From: Candidatus Omnitrophota bacterium
Lineage (GTDB): Bacteria > Omnitrophota > Gorgyraeia > Zapsychrales > Fredricksoniimonadaceae
Reading direction: 5' to 3'
Assembly: GCA_023247575.1 (NCBI GenBank)
Contig: JAHFGE010000103.1
Location: 1 to 5,635, forward strand
DNA length: 5,635 nt
Both the position numbers and the translations under genes were made by a program. This document shows positions 1 to 4,775 of the stretch, one piece after another. Within the stretch, counting starts at the first letter, position 1. The number at the start of each line of letters is the position of its first letter. The notes beneath the pieces were generated by a model. It was not told the DNA's origin. It searched no databases and was given only the letters and a program-made list of their open reading frames with translations.

Positions 1-971
1 CCAGAAAATAAAGCATTCTTGCCAGGACTTCCCGTCACATCTTTGCTGGTGTCCCCCTGTAAAGTTTTATGGGTGGTAACTTGGGCATCCGCAATCGCCT
101 GGGCCCCACCAGAGACGAACCCTCCCAAGAAACTAAGTGCCAATTGGCGTCCGCTGTTATAAACTACCTGACCTTTAATTCCTAACTCACCAAATTCATC
201 AGTGACATAACCTAAATCCTGTTCCTTTTCAAATGTATGGCTATCCGGCAGAACCGTTGATATGGCTACAATTTGAATAAGGGCGCGTTGAGAGACTAAA
301 TCTCCGTAGGCTTTTCCTAAAACAAATGTTCCTTTAAGAGGAATACGCGTCTTATTAGGCCCGTAAAATGCTTCATCCAAGGAAATCAATACCGGTAAAG
401 GATTACTGGCATCAGATGTGGCGTAGACACCGGTCAGTAAAGTCCCTTGGCAAAAACTGCCAATGGGTAGATAGACCCAATCATCCTCCCCCGTGGGACT
501 AATATCGGCCACGGATAATCCCACCTCCTCATCAGAAGAGCTTTCTTGAGAGTCTTTTTGAAAATCTTGAGGGGATTGTAAATCGGCCTTAAACTCATCT
601 AATTTTTGATCCATTTTAAGTGATAAACTCTGATCCATTTTTAAAACCGTCTGGGCGATACTCTGTTGAGAATTTTTCAGGTACTGGGTCATAGTTTCCA
701 TACTTTTGACCTGGGACTCCATTCCCTTAATTCGTTCCTCAAAGTCATAATAATTTTTTTCCAGGCGCGCCATGTAAGCTCGTTGATCGGCTCCACCAAC
801 GGAAATGCCAATATCGGCAGAAATATTGGGTTTAGGTTGAAGGGTGGCTAAAGGTTTTTGGCTCTTGGACGATATGAACATAAGTCCCACAATTATAAAA
901 ATCGATATCACGGCTATGGAAGCCACTATCGGCTTTCCTTTAATCGAATCTTTTATTTTTTGTAAGTCCAT
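1..971 (-). CDS. traB: TraB, VirB10-like inner-to-outer membrane channel protein (partial, 3' end outside window)
   Basis: By family knowledge, TraB is the F-type counterpart of VirB10/TrbI: it is anchored in the inner membrane, crosses the periplasm and joins the outer-membrane core of the conjugation channel. Here 323 codons are visible before the left edge cuts the gene; F TraB is about 475 residues, so the C-terminal part is missing. I see a short basic N-terminus, one membrane segment near residues 14-34, a charged coiled-coil-like stretch near 68-131 with LKMDQ occurring twice (110-114 and 118-122), an acidic linker near 135-165, and then the beta-rich VirB10-like domain. Typical motifs are LPIGSFCQGTLLTGVYA (168-184), IPLKGTFVLGKAYGD (210-224) and GIKGQVVYNSGR (264-275). 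The ATG directly follows the traK TAA stop with no gap, and only a weak AGG precedes it, so it is probably coupled to traK translation. The family call is firm. Confidence 0.9.
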   Translation of the reverse strand, partial: MDLQKIKDSIKGKPIVASIAVISIFIIVGLMFISSKSQKPLATLQPKPNISADIGISVGGADQRAYMARLEKNYYDFEERIKGMESQVKSMETMTQYLKNSQQSIAQTVLKMDQSLSLKMDQKLDEFKADLQSPQDFQKDSQESSSDEEVGLSVADISPTGEDDWVYLPIGSFCQGTLLTGVYATSDASNPLPVLISLDEAFYGPNKTRIPLKGTFVLGKAYGDLVSQRALIQIVAISTVLPDSHTFEKEQDLGYVTDEFGELGIKGQVVYNSGRQLALSFLGGFVSGGAQAIADAQVTTHKTLQGDTSKDVTGSPGKNALFS

Positions 972-1658
972 TTATTGACCTGTAATCAAATATAATTTCG
1001 CAGCATCACCTTCCTGGCCTTTGGCAGCTAACATGTCTTGATCAGCGCTAATGGCCAGAAGATCAGGTAGACTTATCTGTTCCAAAGGAATAATGACAGC
1101 ATTATTCATAAGATTCTTGGCCGTCAACACGTAGGCTTTCCAGCCTGCTAACTCATAACTCTTCTCAACCTTTAACTGAAGCTTCTGGTCAGATATAAAC
1201 AGTTGTCCCTTACTGGGCAGTAGCGTTGCTCCTGCAGGTTCCCTATGTAAAAGCAGATCCTTCATCAAATCCATCACGCCTGCATATGTTCCTATCTCTG
1301 CGGAGATCCCCAATTCCTTATGATTGGCAGTTCCAACTTGGACTTTAATATCATGCTGGGAGCCCACATGAAGGTTTAAGGGGTAGCTATTGCCGGTCGT
1401 TGTGGTTACAAAAATATCTGAAAGGTTATCGGCCTTAGGCAATAAATAAACCGTATTATCTAAAACCTCAATAAGTACTGAGTCCTGGGGCCCTCCCTTG
1501 ATTACTTTGGCTACTTTGTCTGGAAAAACTACTTCGGTGACTTTGCCAACCTCTACTCGAATATCTCTCGCTTTCCCTTCATCCTTACTGGAAGCTTGGG
1601 CTGGTACACAGGAAGAAAGTTGTACTAACAGCAACACCAAAAGCACGATCTTAATCAT
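972..1658 (-). CDS. traK: TraK, VirB9/secretin-like outer-membrane core protein, possible lipoprotein
   Basis: The protein has 228 residues, close to the 242 of F TraK. TraK proteins are exported and, with TraV and TraB, form the envelope core complex of F-type systems. The N-terminus is a clear signal peptide (hydrophobic residues 3-14). It is followed by LSSC at 14-17, which fits a lipobox with Cys17, while VPAQA at 18-22 would also suit signal peptidase I. The mature N-terminal region (about 32-110) contains VTEVVFPDKVAKVIKG (40-55), typical of the TraK/VirB9 secretin-like domain, followed by a beta-rich C-terminal half. The ATG lies in an ATGA overlap with the traE stop. A perfect AGGAGG (1666-1671), seven bases upstream and inside the traE coding sequence, supports this start. 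Identification rests on that motif, length and position between traE and traB. It is good, though weaker than for TraB. Confidence 0.82.
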   Translation of the reverse strand: MIKIVLLVLLLVQLSSCVPAQASSKDEGKARDIRVEVGKVTEVVFPDKVAKVIKGGPQDSVLIEVLDNTVYLLPKADNLSDIFVTTTTGNSYPLNLHVGSQHDIKVQVGTANHKELGISAEIGTYAGVMDLMKDLLLHREPAGATLLPSKGQLFISDQKLQLKVEKSYELAGWKAYVLTAKNLMNNAVIIPLEQISLPDLLAISADQDMLAAKGQEGDAAKLYLITGQ

Positions 1659-2272
1659 TCGGCTACCTCCTGAGAAATATCATCGATAATCAAACCATAA
1701 GGATTCCAGTCCGTTGGTGGCGATTGTCTAAGCTTTAAGTGATAAATCATCTTTTGCAATTTAATTTCTTCTTTGCCCATATAAACACCTTTATCACCTT
1801 CCACGGCGACATTAAATCCCTGGGCATTTTCCTGCACCAAAGGGTCCCTATTTAAGGAAAATAAAGAGGACATGTTATTTTCTTTGACCTGTTCGATATC
1901 TTTTTTAAGTCTTGTCCTTGTCTGAGCCAATAAATGCGGTGACATAAACCACTCTGCATGTTTATACACATCTTCAACGGTAGCGGGGGTAAAATTCGAC
2001 CAGTTAAGCACCCAGGAAGAAGTAAATAACGCTACGGTAACTTTGGAAGATGTTTGAACATGAGCTATCCCTGCGGAAGCAGCGCCAGGAACATAATAGA
2101 TTGGCCTCGGTTTTGTCATAACATAGATTAAAGTTGCGGTTAAACTCAAACACATCACTGCCATCACCATGAGTGTGACTCCTAATTTGGCATTAACGAC
2201 TTCCGTTCTGGACCAACGTTCAACAAAGGGCGAATTTTTTGACGTAAGTACTTTTTCCACCCTTCGACTCAC
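1655..2272 (-). CDS. traE: TraE, VirB8-like inner-membrane assembly protein
   Basis: The product has 205 residues, slightly longer than F TraE (188). It shows the family layout: a short cytoplasmic N-terminus, one membrane helix near 31-52, then a periplasmic domain beginning with PRPIYYVPG (55-63). TraE resembles VirB8 and is thought to help assemble the channel at the inner membrane. Conserved-looking features include SWVLNWSNFTP (86-96) and YKHAEWFMSP (103-112). The start used here is GTG, overlapping the traL TGA stop as GTGA, with AGAGAGGA immediately before it. That spacing is too short for a good ribosome binding site. A second GTG at codon 5 (2258-2260) lies about 11 bases after GGAG and may be the true start, giving 201 residues. 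Either way, the start region falls in a palindromic repeat-like element shared with the end of traL. The 3' end overlaps traK by ATGA. Confidence 0.87.
   Translation of the reverse strand: MSRRVEKVLTSKNSPFVERWSRTEVVNAKLGVTLMVMAVMCLSLTATLIYVMTKPRPIYYVPGAASAGIAHVQTSSKVTVALFTSSWVLNWSNFTPATVEDVYKHAEWFMSPHLLAQTRTRLKKDIEQVKENNMSSLFSLNRDPLVQENAQGFNVAVEGDKGVYMGKEEIKLQKMIYHLKLRQSPPTDWNPYGLIIDDISQEVAE
1666..1671 (-). promoter_or_regulatory. traK: Ribosome binding site of traK inside traE
   Basis: AGGAGG on the minus strand, seven bases before the traK ATG at 1658 and within the last codons of traE. It fixes the traK start at the ATGA overlap and permits independent initiation. Confidence 0.75.
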
Positions 2273-2392
2273 TCCTCTCTAACGTTTGTCGTTCGCTCAC
2301 CTCGTGCCGAGCAGTTTGATAAAAGCACTCGGTGCGAGGCAGGATGGTTCAAAGTTTCTACCAGTGGTGAGCGAGTGGAACGAGTCGAACCA
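2261..2392. repeat. Palindromic MITE/REP-like element across the traL-traE junction
   Basis: This stretch can fold into nested inverted repeats. TCGCTCACC (2293-2301) pairs with GGTGAGCGA (2366-2374). An inner 12-bp stem uses 2300-2311 and 2328-2339 with two G-T wobbles, so it competes with the first stem for 2300-2301. TGGTTC (2345-2350) pairs with GAACCA (2387-2392). The two ends resemble each other in inverted orientation: CTTCGACTCACTCC read rightwards from 2262 and GTTCGACTCGTTCC read leftwards from 2391. The boundaries are approximate. The segment encodes the unusual tail of TraL and the GTG start region of traE. I infer a mobile or dispersed repeat, since such palindromes are rarely native to a coding junction. 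No transposase is present, and no target duplication is clear. Confidence 0.65.
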
Positions 2393-2667
2393 TAGATACA
2401 GTAGTGTTTGGCTTTCTTGACCGGCGGAATCAGACCAGGAAAATCAATGCCCTGGGTGTAGAGCCAATGAATCAAATATCCCGCCGGCTTGTCTTTTTTA
2501 AATTGCGTCAAAACAATCCAACCGGCGATAGTTAGAACTCCTGGAATCATGGGGTCAAAAAGGATACTACCTAAACCACCTAAAAGGGATAAGAATCCAA
2601 TGTCCTCTACTTCCAGGCCAAATAAAAGTAACGGCTTATCTAATGTCCGCGGACATTTACGTGTCAT
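2269..2667 (-). CDS. traL: TraL, inner-membrane pilus assembly protein with repeat-derived C-terminal tail
   Basis: TraL is a small inner-membrane protein needed for F-type pilus assembly, related to VirB3 by position and size. The body matches the family: RTLDKPLLLFGLEVEDIGF (7-25), a hydrophobic block of roughly 24-54, then KKDKPAGYLIHWLYTQG (57-73). I start it at the ATG at 2665-2667, one base after the traA stop, because GGGGGGA lies nine bases upstream. A TTG at 2685 would add six residues but lies inside that binding site. The result is 132 residues, while F TraL is about 91. The excess, from about residue 93 to the end, is Arg/Ser/Thr-rich, has no membrane character and is encoded by a palindromic element at about 2261-2392. 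The original stop was probably near residue 93. The stop overlaps the traE GTG. Confidence 0.86.
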   Translation of the reverse strand: MTRKCPRTLDKPLLLFGLEVEDIGFLSLLGGLGSILFDPMIPGVLTIAGWIVLTQFKKDKPAGYLIHWLYTQGIDFPGLIPPVKKAKHYCIYGSTRSTRSPLVETLNHPASHRVLLSNCSARGERTTNVREE

Positions 2668-2668
2668 G

Positions 2669-2998
2669 TTAATGCGTCCCCCCAAAATAGCCTAAAATAA
2701 TGGGTAAACATAAAAGTAAAACAAAAGCAATGCCACAGGAGACTGCCACCTGATGCTTCCCCCGCAAAAGGCCAGCCACACCGACAAAAAGCACTACACC
2801 GGCCACAACTTTAACCAAAGGTCCGGTAAGAATACTGAGTATTTTTCCCGAAAACTGATTGGTGGCTTCATTGACATCTTGCACATTGCCACCTCCCATT
2901 GCTCCTCCCAGATTTCCCCATTGCGCCCAGACATTTGAGGCATTAATCAGCAAAAGCAAGCTGGCATTAGTGATGATGAACAGTTTTCTTTGAAGCAT
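2669..2998 (-). CDS. traA: TraA-like pilin, TrbC/VirB2 family
   Basis: The 109-residue protein has the pattern of conjugative pilin precursors. A signal peptide covers 1-25 (basic start, hydrophobic 6-18, ending VWA before Gln26). A Gly-rich stretch follows (28-38, GNLGGAMGGGN), then a polar helix, then two membrane segments near 54-77 and 85-104 separated by a short basic loop (RGKHQ, 79-83). The mature subunit would be about 84 residues. It would sit in the inner membrane before being polymerised into the pilus. The family is inferred from architecture and from its place directly before traL, as in F. The ATG is well supported by AGGAGG at 3005-3010, seven bases upstream. It is the strongest binding site in the operon apart from that of traK, as expected for an abundant subunit. 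The stop is one base from the traL ATG. The symbol reflects role more than proven orthology. Confidence 0.82.
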   Translation of the reverse strand: MLQRKLFIITNASLLLLINASNVWAQWGNLGGAMGGGNVQDVNEATNQFSGKILSILTGPLVKVVAGVVLFVGVAGLLRGKHQVAVSCGIAFVLLLCLPIILGYFGGTH

Positions 2999-3004
2999 AT
3001 CTTT

Positions 3005-3010
3005 CCTCCT
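3005..3010 (-). promoter_or_regulatory. Ribosome binding site of the pilin gene
   Basis: AGGAGG on the minus strand, seven bases before the ATG at 2998. It is a consensus Shine-Dalgarno sequence lying just downstream of two tandem hairpins, so it should remain single-stranded even if those hairpins form. Confidence 0.8.
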
Positions 3011-3017
3011 TCATTTT

Positions 3018-3070
3018 AGGGGACGGTTCCAAACCGTCCCTCTTTTGGGCGGGTTTATAACCCGCCCCTA
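3018..3070. repeat. Two tandem GC-rich palindromes between the TraG-like gene and the pilin gene
   Basis: There are two adjacent near-perfect hairpins. The first pairs GGGACGGTT (3020-3028) with AACCGTCCC (3032-3040) over a 3-base loop. The second pairs GGGCGGGTT (3047-3055) with AACCCGCCC (3059-3067), also with a 3-base loop. They are outward-facing copies of the same kind of unit, each bordered by CTAGG/CCTA-like ends (TTAGGGGAC and CCCCTACGG). A related hairpin occurs at 4296-4315. No T-tract follows either hairpin in the direction of transcription, so this is not a standard intrinsic terminator for the operon. The TAG stop of the upstream gene lies in the repeat border. In mRNA they could act as a processing or stability element ahead of the pilin gene; that is inference. 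Confidence 0.85.
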
Positions 3071-4264
3071 CGGTTTTAAGAACGGCTGTTGATCATTTGA
3101 AAAACCTTGATGGATCCCCACCAAAGTTAAAATGGGCATCAAGCATAAAAGCATACTGGCTAACAGCGCATAATAAGGGTAATCCCAGAACCAGTTGTAC
3201 TGCGTAGAGGTTTGAGCCTGGATTCGTGCGGCCATTAAAGAAATATAATAAGAAATGGCTGCTGTAATGGTCCACGATTTCACCCAAATAAAAATCTCTA
3301 CGTACTTTAAGAATAAAGTCATTCTGCGAACAATGATTAGACTCAACATCAAAGGTGGGAAACCGACATAGAGACAGAAATTGCCCCACCCCAATATATA
3401 AGGGAAGGATGTTGGGACGATACTTGCCCAATTCCACCATGAATGACTTTTAGAGTGATACAATTGTGCGTTAACTACGGAAGCTATAATCTGGTTATCT
3501 AAGTTATTTCCAAAAATATTGGTCTGGCTTAATGAACTTCTTATCTTGCCCCATGATTGAGGGTCTTGAAGTAAATTAGAAAGTCCATTTTTAAGATCAT
3601 CCCATTGAGAGCGTTGATTAGAAGAATACAATCGAGTAATCCGTGCATCCCCTGGCCAAAGAGTATGTAAATCGGCAGCTTGAGCTTTGTTGAGATACAT
3701 ATTTAGAGAAGGCAGATAATGGGCATAAATAAAATCGTCCAAATCTTGCTTGAGAGAAGCATCCGCTATGGGGCTATGAGTTAGTTGATAAGCCTGAAAA
3801 GAAAGTTTTTGCAGGCCAAAAGGATTGCTCAAGAAATGGGCGCTGTTGGACAGAGTATTATCTAAAATCGAAATAGCACCCATGTTGACCATGTCAGCCA
3901 TTTGACCGATGAAGGAAAGTACAAGTGGCATACTATTGTCGTGGGTTTGAGAGTCTTTAAGCGATTGAGCTGTTGGATTTATATTGCCCCCACCATGTGC
4001 TTCCATAGCACTTTTTATATTGGTTTCCTGACGTTGAGGAAGGATAAAAAGAAAAATGCCAACCAGAGAGAGAACAATAAAAATCGCAAAGTATTTAAAA
4101 TTGGCTTCCCTGGATGACTCCCACACACTCCAGACAAATCCAATGGCAAAGGCAGTTATACCCAAATGCGATTGACTAAAGAAAAATTCTGTAAGTTTCT
4201 GTGAACAAATTAAACCCCAAGCCGATAAAGCCGAATCAATGGGCGTGAGTCCAAAAATATCCAT
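3068..4264 (-). CDS. Membrane protein resembling the N-terminal domain of TraG
   Basis: The protein has 398 residues, with membrane segments near 35-49, 57-76, 283-311, 317-345 and 363-384. These surround a large polar region (about 77-282) predicted to be periplasmic. This is the topology of the N-terminal half of F TraG, a protein for pilus assembly and mating-pair stabilisation. The two-helix start, long extracytoplasmic loop and cluster of helices at the end (LGWGNFCLYVGFPPLML, 291-307; VEIFIWVKSWTI, 322-333) are similar. The long periplasmic C-terminal half of TraG (F TraG is about 940 residues) is absent. The gene stops at a TAG that belongs to the repeat at 3018-3070. In F, traG is at the far end of the operon, whereas here the gene precedes the pilin. 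No Shine-Dalgarno is visible before the ATG (4262-4264), but a good promoter lies upstream. It could be a TraG_N relative or an unrelated transfer membrane protein. The link to transfer is likely and the exact family moderate. Confidence 0.6.
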   Translation of the reverse strand: MDIFGLTPIDSALSAWGLICSQKLTEFFFSQSHLGITAFAIGFVWSVWESSREANFKYFAIFIVLSLVGIFLFILPQRQETNIKSAMEAHGGGNINPTAQSLKDSQTHDNSMPLVLSFIGQMADMVNMGAISILDNTLSNSAHFLSNPFGLQKLSFQAYQLTHSPIADASLKQDLDDFIYAHYLPSLNMYLNKAQAADLHTLWPGDARITRLYSSNQRSQWDDLKNGLSNLLQDPQSWGKIRSSLSQTNIFGNNLDNQIIASVVNAQLYHSKSHSWWNWASIVPTSFPYILGWGNFCLYVGFPPLMLSLIIVRRMTLFLKYVEIFIWVKSWTITAAISYYISLMAARIQAQTSTQYNWFWDYPYYALLASMLLCLMPILTLVGIHQGFSNDQQPFLKP

Positions 4265-4353
4265 GATGAAAAAATCGCTTGGGGAATTCTTATACGGGCG
4301 GTTTATGAACCGCCCCTACACACCGATTGGGGAAATCGATGATGAAAACAATC
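4259..4353. repeat. Imperfect direct repeat flanking the leader element
   Basis: Read on the minus strand, GATTTTTTCATCATGGAT (4259-4276) and GATTGTTTTCATCATCGAT (4335-4353) match except for one gap and one substitution. The first includes the ATG of the TraG-like gene. The second begins just after the -10 box and covers the likely transcription start. If the palindromic insertion and one octamer are removed, the two copies are separated by 10 bp. They could be paired binding sites or a small ancestral duplication. Confidence 0.55.
4287..4326. repeat. Short palindromic element with flanking 8-bp direct repeats in the operon leader
   Basis: The core is an 8-bp perfect stem, GGGCGGTT (4296-4303) with AACCGCCC (4308-4315), and a 4-base loop. 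The right border is CCCCTACA, as in the tandem palindromes at 3018-3070. The surrounding 40 bp is bounded by identical TTGGGGAA octamers (4279-4286 and 4327-4334), which look like a target-site duplication. No run of T follows on either strand, so a terminator role is unlikely. It lies in the predicted 5' leader of the transfer operon. Confidence 0.7.
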
Positions 4354-4378
4354 TTACCAGACTATGCGGTATTGTCAA
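4351..4378 (-). promoter_or_regulatory. Sigma70-type promoter of the transfer operon
   Basis: On the minus strand, TTGACA (4373-4378, a full -35 consensus) is followed after 16 bp by TAAGAT (4351-4356, four of six matches to the -10 consensus). It reads towards the TraG-like gene. Transcription would start near 4344, leaving a leader of about 80 bases that contains the GC-rich hairpin. It lies between the response regulator stop and the first transfer gene, where an operon promoter is expected. Confidence 0.65.
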
Positions 4379-4397
4379 GAAGAATTTTGATTTAAAA

Positions 4398-4775
4398 TCA
4401 AACTTTCATGAGGGCTTTAAGTTTGTCCACCAACTTAAAAACATCGAAGGGTTTGACCATATAGGCATTGGCAGATTCGAACACCTGCGGTTCAGCATCG
4501 TGCTCCAGCAGAGCGCTGAGCACGATAATGGGTGTCTGTTTAAAACGTTCATCACGGCGGACCAGGCTGATCAAATGCCAGCCGCTCATGTTAGGCATGG
4601 TTAAATCCACCACCATCGCATCAGGAACATTGGTTTTAATAACTCTCAATGCTTGCAGGCCGTCATAGGCCACCAGCACCTCGAAGCCCTGCTTGAGCAT
4701 GACCTCTCGAATAAGGAACACGATGTCCTTGTCGTCATCGACGATAAGAATTTTTTTAACACCTTTGTCTATCAT
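4398..4775 (-). CDS. Single-domain response regulator (CheY-like receiver)
   Basis: The 125-residue protein is one receiver domain and nothing else. It carries the acidic pocket DDD (13-15), the phosphoacceptor Asp57 in MVVDLTMPNMSGW (54-66), the switch Ser87 in IIVLSAL (83-89), and the Lys108-Pro109 pair in YMVKPFD (105-111). All residues needed for phosphorylation are present. With no DNA-binding or enzymatic output domain, it must act through protein contacts or as part of a phosphorelay. Its ATG overlaps the stop of the upstream kinase gene as ATGA, and AGAGAGA stands just upstream, so the two are co-translated and the kinase is the probable phosphodonor. A 7-bp AT-rich inverted repeat (4386-4402) covers its stop codon. 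It is followed by the separate promoter of the transfer operon, so direct control of transfer genes by this protein is not shown. Confidence 0.93.
   Translation of the reverse strand: MIDKGVKKILIVDDDKDIVFLIREVMLKQGFEVLVAYDGLQALRVIKTNVPDAMVVDLTMPNMSGWHLISLVRRDERFKQTPIIVLSALLEHDAEPQVFESANAYMVKPFDVFKLVDKLKALMKV

Noticed and set aside
666..851. Plus-strand open frame of 61 codons
   Set aside because: It is antisense to traB, whose continuous frame, membrane helix and VirB10-like motifs are clear.
2668..2685. TTG at 2685 as the traL start
   Set aside because: It overlaps the G-rich binding site and would add a non-conserved MGGRIN leader; the ATG at 2667 has proper spacing.
3020..3046. Hairpin followed by TCTTTT on the plus strand as an intrinsic terminator
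   Set aside because: The T-rich tract is short and there is no plus-strand gene to terminate; the hairpin is better explained as one of a repeat family.
3093..3440. Minus-strand open frame of 115 codons inside the TraG-like gene
   Set aside because: It is an alternative frame of a long gene with convincing membrane topology and resembles no family I know.
3018..4326. Palindromic repeats as a CRISPR array
   Set aside because: Only three non-identical units exist, without regular spacing or spacers.
4239..4604. Plus-strand open frame of 121 codons across the leader and the response regulator
   Set aside because: It lies antisense to a response regulator with all catalytic residues and has no recognisable domain; its product includes translated hairpin sequence.
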